Below are positions 1 to 6,660 of a stretch of 10,298 bases of DNA, piece by piece. The stretch comes from an uncultured Amylibacter sp. (lineage in GTDB: Bacteria > Pseudomonadota > Alphaproteobacteria > Rhodobacterales > Rhodobacteraceae), in assembly GCA_938001995.1 (NCBI GenBank), contig CALLAV010000297.1, positions 1-10,298 of the forward strand. The letters run 5' to 3'. Each line of letters begins with the position of its first letter. The first letter of the stretch is position 1. Below the pieces are notes generated by a model. That model saw nothing but the letters and a program-made list of their open reading frames with translations. It made no database searches and was not told where the DNA came from. The translations under genes were made by a program, and so were the position numbers.

Positions 1-1309
1 GGACATGGCTGGCCTCCTGAAACCCGCCGCTGCCCGCGTTCTGGTGAAGGCGCTGAAGGAAGAGGTCGGCCTGCCCATTCATTTCCACACACACGACACC
101 TCAGGCATCGCTGGGGCCACCATCCTCGCTGCTGCTGAAGCAGGCGTTGATGCCGTGGATGCCGCCATGGACGCGTTTTCTGGTGGCACATCACAGCCCT
201 GTCTCGGCTCCATCGTCGAAGGCCTGCGCCACACCGACCGTAACACTGGGATCGACATGACAGCCGTGCGCGAAATCAGCGACTACTGGGAAGGCGTACG
301 CGGCCAATACGCAGCCTTTGAAAGCGGTATCTCCGCCCCCGCCTCCGAAGTTTATCTGCACGAAATGCCAGGCGGCCAGTTCACCAACCTCAAGGCTCAG
401 GCCCGGTCTCTCGGGCTCGAAGACCGCTGGAGTGAAGTCGCCCAGACCTACGCTGACGTGAACCAAATGTTCGGCGATATCGTCAAGGTCACTCCTTCAT
501 CGAAGGTCGTCGGTGACATGGCTCTGATGATGGTCAGCCAAAACCTTAGCCGCACAGACGTGGAAAACCCAAAAACCGACGTGGCCTTCCCTGACAGTGT
601 TGTGGACATGATGCGCGGCAACCTTGGCCAACCTCCGGGTGGGTTCCCGACCAAAATCCAATCGAAGATCCTGAAAGGCGACACCCCTGCCACCACACGG
701 CCGGGCGCTCACATGGAACCTATCGACCTAGAGGCCACCCGCGCCGAACTCAGCGCGGAACTCGAAGGGTTCCAAGTGGATGGCGAGGATCTCAATGGCT
801 ACCTTATGTACCCCAAGGTCTTCCTCGATTACATGGGCCGCCACCGCACCTATGGCCCTGTGCGTACTCTGCCTACAAAAACCTTCTTCTACGGCATGGA
901 ACCTGCCGAACAGATCAGCGCCGAAATCGACCCCGGCAAAACGCTCGAAATCCGTTTGCAAGCCATTGGCGAAACAGACGAAAACGGCGAAGCGCGCGTG
1001 TTCTTTGAGTTGAACGGCCAACCCCGCACCATTCGCGTAACGGATCGCAAAGTCGCAGCCAGCACCGCCAAACGCCCAAAAGCCGAGGCCGGTAACACCG
1101 CCCACATTGGCGCCCCAATGCCAGGCGTCATTTCTTCTGTCGTGGTGGCCGCTGGGCAAAAAGTCAAATCGGGCGACATGCTCCTCACCATCGAAGCCAT
1201 GAAAATGGAAACAGGCATCCACGCGGAAGCAGACGGCACCATCAAAGCCGTCCACGCCCCCGCAGGCAGCCAAGTGGACGCCAAGGATCTGCTGGTGGAA
1301 TTAGAATAG
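1..1309 (+). CDS. pyc: Pyruvate carboxylase, C-terminal part (5' end outside window)
   Basis: This is the 3' end of a biotin-dependent pyruvate carboxylase, the cytosolic enzyme that makes oxaloacetate from pyruvate, bicarbonate and ATP to refill the TCA cycle. The frame is open from the first base, and the first ATG (base 5) sits inside the conserved carboxyltransferase stretch KDMAGLLKP, so it is not a start. Counting that Met as 1, HTHDTSG at 28-34 carries the carboxyltransferase metal-binding histidines, GGTSQP at 60-65 is an active-site loop, and MFGDIVKVTPSSK near 155-167 is typical of the PYC/OadA conserved domain. A biotinyl domain fills about 367-434 with EAMKME, biotinylated lysine 400. 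A usual chain is about 1150 residues, so roughly 38% is visible. OadA or another biotin carboxylase subunit is less likely, since the carboxyltransferase-to-biotin layout fits PYC throughout. Start and N-terminal biotin carboxylase domain cannot be seen. Confidence 0.95.
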   Translation, partial: DMAGLLKPAAARVLVKALKEEVGLPIHFHTHDTSGIAGATILAAAEAGVDAVDAAMDAFSGGTSQPCLGSIVEGLRHTDRNTGIDMTAVREISDYWEGVRGQYAAFESGISAPASEVYLHEMPGGQFTNLKAQARSLGLEDRWSEVAQTYADVNQMFGDIVKVTPSSKVVGDMALMMVSQNLSRTDVENPKTDVAFPDSVVDMMRGNLGQPPGGFPTKIQSKILKGDTPATTRPGAHMEPIDLEATRAELSAELEGFQVDGEDLNGYLMYPKVFLDYMGRHRTYGPVRTLPTKTFFYGMEPAEQISAEIDPGKTLEIRLQAIGETDENGEARVFFELNGQPRTIRVTDRKVAASTAKRPKAEAGNTAHIGAPMPGVISSVVVAAGQKVKSGDMLLTIEAMKMETGIHAEADGTIKAVHAPAGSQVDAKDLLVELE

Positions 1310-1331
1310 CGCCAGCACAAAACCCCTGCTA

Positions 1332-1364
1332 GGTTGCCGCAAACACATTTAACTTGCGGCAACC
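1332..1364 (+). terminator. 11-bp perfect inverted repeat between pyc and the phosphoesterase
   Basis: GGTTGCCGCAA (1332-1342) and TTGCGGCAACC (1354-1364) are exact reverse complements around an 11-base loop. The hairpin starts 22 bases after the pyc stop and ends 2 bases before the downstream ATG at 1367. It may end pyc transcription, but no T-run follows (CCCC then ATG), so it is not a classic intrinsic terminator. It also fills the space where a ribosome binding site would be, so it could instead act on translation of the next gene. The structure is directly visible; its role is inferred. Confidence 0.45.
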
Positions 1365-1366
1365 CC

Positions 1367-2197
1367 ATGACCAAACTCCTCGCCCTCACCGACATCCATA
1401 TGAAAGCCGAAGGGCAGACGATTATCGGAATCGATCCGTTTGAAAACTTTAAACGCGGGCTCAGACACGCCGTTGAACACCACCCAGATGCAGAACGGGT
1501 GATCCTGATGGGTGATCTCACCAATTCAGGTACACCCGAAGAATACGCCCGCGTTGCCGAAGTTATCGCGGACTGCCCGATCCCCGTGTCCCTCATGTGT
1601 GGCAACCACGACCAGCGTGATAACCTCACCGCCGCATTCCCAGACACACCGACAGATGCCAACGGCTTTGTCCAAGACATGTTCGTCTATGGCTCGACCC
1701 GTGTTTTGATCACTGACACGCAATTCGGCCCGCCTTTCGTCAGTTACGCGCACCTTGGACAGTATTGTGACAAACGTTTTGACTGGTTGACCGATCAACT
1801 GGCACAGGCCAAGGCCGCCAATCAAAACGTCGCCCTTTTCGCCCATCATCCGCCGATGAAGGTGGGTTTTGCGGGCATGGATCAAATCCGCATGCGGGAC
1901 GACAAACGTATGGTCGAAACGCTCGCAACTGCTGGCGTCCCGGTGCATTTCCTGTGCGGTCACGTGCATCGTACTATTTCGGGCAGTTGGCATGGCCACG
2001 GCTTTACCGTGTTCAAATCCACCTGCCATCAGATGCCACTTGCGCTCACCAATCCCGATTTATCACTTTCAACAGAGGAACCTGCAGCTTACGGTGTGAT
2101 CCTTCTGAACGACGAAGGCGTCATTGCCCATTCCGAGGACTTTGACATTGCACAGGACGATGTGCAGCCCTCCGCCGATGCGATGCCGGACGCTTGA
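1367..2197 (+). CDS. Class III metallophosphoesterase (CpdA/GpdQ-like phosphodiesterase)
   Basis: A 276-residue calcineurin-like phosphoesterase, predicted cytosolic, with no signal peptide. All metal-site motifs are present counting from the ATG at 1367: D9-x-H11 (LTDIH), GD at 49-50, GNHD at 79-82, HH at 160-161 and GHVH at 198-201. This set matches the two-metal class III cyclic nucleotide phosphodiesterases (CpdA) and glycerophosphodiesterases (GpdQ). Substrate, cAMP or a glycerophosphodiester, cannot be told from sequence, so no symbol is given. The ATG at 1367 is preferred because the protein then opens directly with the first beta strand, MTKLLALTDIH; an in-frame TTG at 1334 lies inside the inverted repeat and would add 11 unlike residues. 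No Shine-Dalgarno sequence is visible before either start. It lies 57 bases after pyc on the same strand and might be cotranscribed. A 5-bp stem over the stop codon (2190-2202) is too weak to call a terminator. Confidence 0.85.
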   Translation: MTKLLALTDIHMKAEGQTIIGIDPFENFKRGLRHAVEHHPDAERVILMGDLTNSGTPEEYARVAEVIADCPIPVSLMCGNHDQRDNLTAAFPDTPTDANGFVQDMFVYGSTRVLITDTQFGPPFVSYAHLGQYCDKRFDWLTDQLAQAKAANQNVALFAHHPPMKVGFAGMDQIRMRDDKRMVETLATAGVPVHFLCGHVHRTISGSWHGHGFTVFKSTCHQMPLALTNPDLSLSTEEPAAYGVILLNDEGVIAHSEDFDIAQDDVQPSADAMPDA

Positions 2198-2260
2198 AGC
2201 GTTTGAAGAAAAGCAAAACACACACCCCGCATTTTTTCGCAATTAGCGTACATTTTCCCC

Positions 2261-2290
2261 TTGCCCTATGCGCCGCCTACTCGTTATAGA
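2261..2290 (+). promoter_or_regulatory. Probable sigma-70-type promoter of tRNA-Gly
   Basis: TTGCCC (2261-2266) and TATAGA (2285-2290) form -35 and -10 hexamers separated by 18 bases, and the tRNA begins 20 bases after the -10. Transcription would start near 2297, giving a short leader that RNase P would remove. Assignment rests on hexamer match and position only. Confidence 0.6.
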
Positions 2291-2309
2291 CTGCCTCACG
2301 AATTGGCGC

Positions 2310-2384
2310 GCGGGCGTAGCTCAGGGGTAGAGCATAACCTTGCCAAGGTTAGGGTCGGGCGTTCGAATCGCCTCGCCCGCTCCA
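2310..2384 (+). tRNA. tRNA-Gly, anticodon GCC
   Basis: A complete cloverleaf can be drawn. The acceptor stem GCGGGCG (2310-2316) pairs with CGCCCGC (2374-2380), followed by discriminator T and a genome-encoded CCA (2382-2384). The D stem is GCTC/GAGC. The anticodon stem TAACC (2335-2339) pairs with GGTTA (2347-2351) around the loop TTGCCAA, giving anticodon GCC (2342-2344), which reads GGC and GGT glycine codons. The T arm contains the standard GTTCGAATC. The gene stands alone with its own promoter and terminator. tRNA-Gly genes are frequent targets of integrases, but I found no second copy of its 3' end in this window. Confidence 0.97.
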
Positions 2385-2399
2385 ATTCGATACAAAACA

Positions 2400-2437
2400 A
2401 TGGGTTACAGTGAAAACTGTAACCCATGTTTCGTTTT
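2400..2437 (+). terminator. Rho-independent terminator of tRNA-Gly
   Basis: ATGGGTTACAG (2400-2410) and CTGTAACCCAT (2417-2427) form a perfect 11-bp stem with a 6-base loop, followed by the T-rich run GTTTCGTTTTT. It lies 15 bases after the encoded CCA. This is a textbook intrinsic terminator in the forward direction. Confidence 0.88.
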
Positions 2438-2569
2438 TGGGCAGCTTTTCACATATTTCGGGATCAGCGATTCTTAGGCCAGTCGAGTTTGGTTAGGTGG
2501 ATGTTTGTGAACGCAGAAACGCTGCGGTGCATCTGATTTGGCCATAGAAGGTGCTGTGCAATCAGGCAG

Positions 2570-2597
2570 AAAAACAGAAAGAGGCTTTTAAAGCCCC
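2570..2597 (-). terminator. Probable intrinsic terminator of the RTX gene
   Basis: Read on the minus strand, GGGGCTT, loop TAA, AAGCCTC forms a 7-bp stem (one G-U pair) at 2597-2581 and is followed by TTTCTGTTTTT (plus-strand A-rich run to 2570). It lies about 82 bases after the RTX stop codon in the right orientation. The stem is moderate and the loop tight, so confidence is limited. Confidence 0.6.
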
Positions 2598-2634
2598 CCA
2601 ACTGCGTGTTCATCAGTGTGGATCGGCGATGAGG

Positions 2635-2651
2635 TAAAGCAAGTTGCTTTA
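2635..2651. repeat. 17-bp palindrome near the 3' end of the RTX gene
   Basis: TAAAGCAA (2635-2642) and TTGCTTTA (2644-2651) are perfect inverted arms around a single central G. A one-base centre cannot loop without opening pairs and no T-run follows on either strand, so this looks more like a dimeric protein-binding site than a terminator. Function unknown. Confidence 0.35.
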
Positions 2652-2678
2652 ACGCCCATCACCTTAAATCCATGCTCC

Positions 2679-5600
2679 TTAGACGACGTAAATGTCGTTC
2701 GTCAGGTCTGCAATTGTTGTGTTGTTCACAACCAGCACATCGCCAGTGGTGAAGTTAAAGGTCACGTCCCCGCCGCTTTCGGTGGCGAAGGTCATGGCGT
2801 TGGCACGGCTGGTTACACCAAGGCTCGCACTGATACGCACCAGATCCAGATTGTCTTGGAAGTCGGCAATCGTGGCCATCTCGTCCCCTGCGATAAAGTA
2901 GAAGACATCCGCGTTGGCGCCACCAAACATCAGGTCTGTGCCGCTGCCCCCGTAAAGGCGATCGATTTGATCCCCCCCGAACAGCTGGTCATTGCCAGAT
3001 CCGCCATAGAGCGTGTCATTGCCAGAGCCGCCTCCCAACGTGTCGTTGCCAGTGCCCCCTTGCAGGTTATCCGCACCATTCTGACCAAACAGACGGTCGT
3101 TGTTCTCTTGACCATAAAGCGTATCGCCCTGATCCCCGCCGTAAAGCGTGTCATTGCCAAAGTTACCAAACAGTTGATCGCTTTCGGTGCCGCCGTACAG
3201 GACATCGTTGTCCCCGCCGCCCACCAGAACGTCATTGCTGACGCCGCCCACCAGAACATCCGCGCCCAGATCGCCGTTCAGACGGTCCGCACCTGTGCCC
3301 CCATAAAGGCTGTCTTCGCCAGCGCCGCCAAACAATGTGTCATTGTCCGCATCACCGTACAGACGGTCGTTGTCTCCACCGCCATACAAGAAGTCGTTCC
3401 CGCTTTCGCCGCGTAGGAAATCGTTGCCAGCGTCGCCCGCAACAAGGTCATTGCCCCCGCCGCCATAGCCGATGTCAGCTCCCGTGCCCGCAAAAATCCG
3501 GTCGTTTTCTGTCTGGCCATAAAGCGTATCAATACCGCCGCCGCCAAACAGGGAGTCCGTACCTGCATTGCCATACAGGCGGTCATTGTCTGCGCCGCCG
3601 TACATGATGTCGAACAGATCTCCGCCGACCAGCAAATCATTCCCTGCGTCGCCGATCAGCGTGTCATTGGCTGCACCGCCGAACAGGGTGTCATTGCCCG
3701 TGCCTGCCTGAAGGCGATCCGAACCGTTACCGCCATAGAGCCAGTCGTTCTCAGTGCCACCGAAAAGGAAGTCTGCCTGATCGCCGCCATAAAGACGGTC
3801 AATATTCGCGCCCCCATAGAGCGTGTCTGTTGCAACACCACCGTACAGCCAGTCGTTGTCGTCCTCCCCGTACAGCGAGTCGCTGCCAGCATCGCCATAA
3901 AGGCTGTCAAACCCAGCGCCACCGTAAAGGCGGTCGTTGTTTTCGTTACCATTCATGACATCCGCGTTTTCGCCCCCATAAAGGTAGTCGAACCCAAGCC
4001 CGCCAGAGAGAACATCATTTTGGTTCCCGCCATAAAGCGTGTCGTTGCCGGCAGCCCCATAGAGAGTGTCCGCACCATCATATCCGTGGAAGGTTTCTGC
4101 TGCACCGATACCTGTCATGGTGTCGTCATAATCTGATCCGCGCACTTCTTCGATACCTGACAGTGTGTGGGTAAAGGCGAAGCCATTCCAAAGGCCTGTG
4201 CTTGTTCCACCCAGATCAATATTAACCCCAGTGGTTATACTGCCGCGATCATAACGCACGACATCATGGCCACCACCAGCATCAAGTGTGTCATTCCCTA
4301 AGCGCAGAATGAAACGCTCATCGGCACTGCTGCCGATAATCGTATCATCAAGGTCAGTGCCACGGATTTCCAATGTGCCGCCGTTATGAGTCACATTGAA
4401 CGTGTCCGAAGTGCCAAACCCATCTTCAGACACAACGCCTGTGGCAAGGTTGATATTCACACCATTAACGGCTTGGTTATAAAATCCATCAGAGCGGAAA
4501 TCGACACGGATCGTGCCACCGTTTAGGATGAAATTATACGTGTCATTCCCAAGCCCACCACGTGTTTGCAGCCAATGGCCAGCTTCCTGGGTAATGTTAA
4601 ACACATCATTGTAGTTGGTGCCATGGAACCCCAAACCGCCAATATCTGACATGATGAAAGCTGGGCTGGCAATATTCGTGAGCGTATCGGTCCCATTCGA
4701 TCCTTTATTTACCGTGCCGGTATTCGCGCCAATATCGATATCAAAGGTCACGGCCGTGTTCAGGTTCTCGTAGCGGAGCCCAAAATACCCCATCAAACTG
4801 CCCGTGAAAATTATTGTGTCATTCCCAGAGCTGCCAAAGATATCATCGTAATACAGGTTGTCACCAGCATCCAAAATATCATCATCGGCGCCGCCAAAAA
4901 GTTCGTCATTGCCAGCACCGCCATAGAGCGCGTCTTCGCCTTCGCCGCCGTAAAGCCGATCATTGCCATCACCGCCGTAAAGATCATCGCCGTTGCCACC
5001 AACGGGATTTTCGTCGCCACCATAAAGGGTGTCATTGTCATCGCCGCCGTAAAGATCGTCTTCGCCATCTTCGCCATAAAGCGTGTCGTCACCAGCCAAA
5101 CCGTTCAGCGTGTCATCGCCACCGCGTCCACGGAACACATTGGACTCCGCATCACCAGACATGGTGTCATTGCCGGTGCGCGATCCGCGAATTTCTTCAA
5201 AATTGTCGACGGTATGTGTGAAAACCTGCCCGTTCCAAAGACCTGTGATGGAATTATTTGCAAGATCGACATCAATTGCGCCAACGCCAGAGCGGTCATA
5301 GCGGAGTGTATCATACCCCATCCCACCATCAGCGCTGTCATTGCCTTGATGCAGAATAAAGCGGTCATTCCCATCACCGCCAATCATTGTGTCGTCGAAT
5401 GTTGTACCGCGAATTTCAAGCCGCCCCAACCCGCTGACATTCAGCACATCCGCATAGCCGAAACCATCATTCAAAATGCCACCAGCACCCAGATTAATAT
5501 GCACACCATTGATTGGACCAGAAATACCGTCCCACAAGAAGTTGAGGCGCACTACGCTGTCGGCCGCGATATTCAGATTATAGGTATCAGCGCCCTGTCC

Positions 5601-6395
5601 GCCAGAAAGCTGCATCCAGGATTGGGTGTCCGTAGTGATATTGAATGTATCTGCGTGTTCTGTGCCATAAAGCCCAAAGCCACCCGTCGTCCAGCCAGAA
5701 TCGAGCGGGTTCTGGATATCAATGATTGTGTCTGTCCCATGCACACCTTTATTCACGCTGCCCATGTTGGTGACCCCGTTGATGGTCGCAACAATCCCAT
5801 TGGTCAGGTCATTTGCATAGGTCAGTTCTTGGTAGTTGATCAGGCTGTTGGTGTAAGAAATCGTGTCATTGCCATAGCCACCAGACACAACGTCATAACC
5901 ATCGCTTTCCCCAGTGCTAATTAAATCATCGCCGGTACCGCCGCCCAAAATGTCATCACCATCAGACCCGGTCATGGTCACGTCGCTTGATACATCCAGG
6001 TCCGTGCCAAATTCGAACACATTGAAACCTGTGCTGCCCTGCGCGTCTAAATCGATATCCTGCAAGGAAAACAGAGTGCTCATTGTTCCATAGAAGCCGA
6101 AATCAGAAATATCGTCTAAAGCGTCAACGAACTGAACGAGGCTCCAGCTAAACCCAGCCATTACAGCCACTGTGGCCCCACTCTGTACGAAGCTAAATCC
6201 AGTAATGATACCGCTGGTCGGATCGCCGTTAACGTCAAACGCGAAACCTGTGCCAGTCACGGTGACAGTATCGCCCGTTAACGGATTTGTGACGACAATT
6301 TCCGTGCTCGTCGCGGAGGAAACATCTGCCGGGTCTGCAAATCCATTAAGGAAAAAGCCGCTATCCGAACCCGTGTAGTCAATTGTCATCGTCAT
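2679..6395 (-). CDS. RTX (hemolysin-type) calcium-binding repeat protein, predicted type I secretion substrate
   Basis: A 1238-residue acidic protein, probably exported in one step by a type I secretion system and folded outside by calcium. There is no Sec signal. Residues 1-140 are a non-repeat N-terminal domain. Residues 175-434 and 524-783 are two diverged copies of one module. GGxGxDxLx nonapeptides fill about 407-510 and 755-1160. Residues 1161-1238 (starting ADVFYFIAGDE) resemble the serralysin-type C-terminal domain and end in the short hydrophobic tail DIYVV expected of a secretion signal. No enzymatic motif, such as the HExxH of metalloproteases, is present. The chain has no cysteine and only two lysines (K216, K564). 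The ATG at 6395 is preferred over the one two codons later because GGGAG lies 9 bases upstream. No secretion genes are nearby. Function (surface layer, adhesion, matrix or toxin-like) cannot be decided. Confidence 0.9.
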   Translation of the reverse strand: MTMTIDYTGSDSGFFLNGFADPADVSSATSTEIVVTNPLTGDTVTVTGTGFAFDVNGDPTSGIITGFSFVQSGATVAVMAGFSWSLVQFVDALDDISDFGFYGTMSTLFSLQDIDLDAQGSTGFNVFEFGTDLDVSSDVTMTGSDGDDILGGGTGDDLISTGESDGYDVVSGGYGNDTISYTNSLINYQELTYANDLTNGIVATINGVTNMGSVNKGVHGTDTIIDIQNPLDSGWTTGGFGLYGTEHADTFNITTDTQSWMQLSGGQGADTYNLNIAADSVVRLNFLWDGISGPINGVHINLGAGGILNDGFGYADVLNVSGLGRLEIRGTTFDDTMIGGDGNDRFILHQGNDSADGGMGYDTLRYDRSGVGAIDVDLANNSITGLWNGQVFTHTVDNFEEIRGSRTGNDTMSGDAESNVFRGRGGDDTLNGLAGDDTLYGEDGEDDLYGGDDNDTLYGGDENPVGGNGDDLYGGDGNDRLYGGEGEDALYGGAGNDELFGGADDDILDAGDNLYYDDIFGSSGNDTIIFTGSLMGYFGLRYENLNTAVTFDIDIGANTGTVNKGSNGTDTLTNIASPAFIMSDIGGLGFHGTNYNDVFNITQEAGHWLQTRGGLGNDTYNFILNGGTIRVDFRSDGFYNQAVNGVNINLATGVVSEDGFGTSDTFNVTHNGGTLEIRGTDLDDTIIGSSADERFILRLGNDTLDAGGGHDVVRYDRGSITTGVNIDLGGTSTGLWNGFAFTHTLSGIEEVRGSDYDDTMTGIGAAETFHGYDGADTLYGAAGNDTLYGGNQNDVLSGGLGFDYLYGGENADVMNGNENNDRLYGGAGFDSLYGDAGSDSLYGEDDNDWLYGGVATDTLYGGANIDRLYGGDQADFLFGGTENDWLYGGNGSDRLQAGTGNDTLFGGAANDTLIGDAGNDLLVGGDLFDIMYGGADNDRLYGNAGTDSLFGGGGIDTLYGQTENDRIFAGTGADIGYGGGGNDLVAGDAGNDFLRGESGNDFLYGGGDNDRLYGDADNDTLFGGAGEDSLYGGTGADRLNGDLGADVLVGGVSNDVLVGGGDNDVLYGGTESDQLFGNFGNDTLYGGDQGDTLYGQENNDRLFGQNGADNLQGGTGNDTLGGGSGNDTLYGGSGNDQLFGGDQIDRLYGGSGTDLMFGGANADVFYFIAGDEMATIADFQDNLDLVRISASLGVTSRANAMTFATESGGDVTFNFTTGDVLVVNNTTIADLTNDIYVV
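2916..4133 (-). repeat. Long RTX nonapeptide block of the calcium-binding protein
   Basis: Residues 755-1160 consist almost wholly of about 44 tandem nonapeptides of the type GGxGxDxLY, commonly written as LYGGxGNDxL. In known RTX proteins each pair of repeats winds one turn of a parallel beta roll and binds calcium between turns. A few units are degenerate (for example GGDLFDIMY near 924-932). The array is coding and imperfect at DNA level. Confidence 0.88.
4047..4826 (-). repeat. Duplicated module, copy B, in the RTX protein
   Basis: Residues 524-783, with the same landmarks as copy A in the same order: GNDTIIFT, VNKG (562-565), LGFHGT, NDVFNIT, EDGFG, LEIRGT (675-680), RYDR (714-717), GLWNGxxFTHT (734-744). 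The offset moves only from 348 to 349, so the copies align with very few gaps. It leads directly into the long RTX block. Confidence 0.85.
4866..5177 (-). repeat. Short RTX nonapeptide block between the two modules
   Basis: Residues 407-510 hold about 11 nonapeptides, including GGDGNDRLY and GGAGNDELF, broken once by a short insert (ENPVGG near 462-467). The block joins the end of the first module to the start of the second. Confidence 0.8.
5094..5873 (-). repeat. Duplicated module, copy A, in the RTX protein
   Basis: Residues 175-434. It runs from GNDTISYT through VNKG (214-217), FGLYGT, ADTFNIT, NDGFG, LEIRGT (326-331), RYDR (365-368) and GLWNGxxFTHT (385-395) to a DDTMSG-like exit into RTX repeats. 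Every landmark recurs in copy B 348-349 residues later. The length and shared aromatic and glycine positions suggest a beta-rich domain; no known domain name is assigned. Confidence 0.85.
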
Positions 6396-6660
6396 CTTAA
6401 TTTACTCCCGCAATATTTATCATATTCAATAGTTTACTTAGCTTACCCTAATCAAAACTCGCAAAAGCCTATTTGATTGTCAAAGCATTTGTCAGGTTTT
6501 CTTCACCCCACTCACAATTCTATGGTCGGGCGCGTCAACGTATCGTGTCGTGAAAATGGTACAGGCAGGTTTGTTTGTCAGCTTATGCTGCGTAAATCGT
6601 TGAAAATTGCTCGGCACGCACTGCCCCAAGGGCTGGGCGAAAAAATGGCGACGGAGATGT
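6396..6660. other. Upstream region of the RTX gene and 3' flank of hpaR
   Basis: This 265-base stretch is AT-rich next to the RTX gene. On the minus strand it holds the RTX ribosome binding site GGGAG (6409-6405), and a TTGACA hexamer (6483-6478) that could be a -35 box but has no good -10 at 16-18 bases. That hexamer lies within the inverted repeat TTTGA-N3-TCAAA (6472-6484), a possible regulator site. No convincing terminator for hpaR and no gene were found. Confidence 0.45.

Larger units (their letters stand above)
2428..2678. other. Gene-poor intergenic region
   Basis: About 250 bases lie between the tRNA terminator and the stop of the RTX gene. I see a minus-strand terminator-like hairpin (2570-2597), a 17-bp palindrome (2635-2651) and one weak 49-codon reading frame on the minus strand (2464-2613, discussed in the findings). 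No protein family, transposase remnant or RNA gene could be recognised. Confidence 0.6.

Noticed and set aside
1334..1366. TTG at 1334 as the phosphoesterase start
   Set aside because: It lies in the inverted repeat, lacks a ribosome binding site and adds residues not expected before the first beta strand; the ATG at 1367 fits the family better.
889..1680. A 263-codon minus-strand frame spanning the end of pyc and the start of the phosphoesterase
   Set aside because: It crosses two clear genes and the hairpin between them and shows no protein family features.
2190..2202. ACGCT-TGA-AGCGT stem over the phosphoesterase stop as a terminator
   Set aside because: Only 5 bp with a 3-base loop and no proper T-run follows.
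2616..3416. A 266-codon open frame on the plus strand opposite the RTX array
   Set aside because: It is antisense to biased, repetitive GGxGxD codons, which rarely give stops on the other strand. Its translation is a repeating valine/isoleucine/alanine pattern mirroring the array, with no family resemblance.
2916..4133. Regular repeats suggesting a CRISPR or satellite array
   Set aside because: The period is 27 bases of imperfect, coding nonapeptide repeats without constant repeat/variable spacer structure; it is the RTX array.
6623..6645. GCCC-CAA-GGGC hairpin with an adjacent A-run as hpaR terminator
   Set aside because: On the minus strand the T-run comes before the hairpin, and on the plus strand it is a run of A, so the order is wrong in both directions.
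2310..6660. tRNA-Gly as an integration site with the RTX gene on an island
   Set aside because: No integrase, no second copy of the tRNA 3' end and no obvious compositional break were found in the window.
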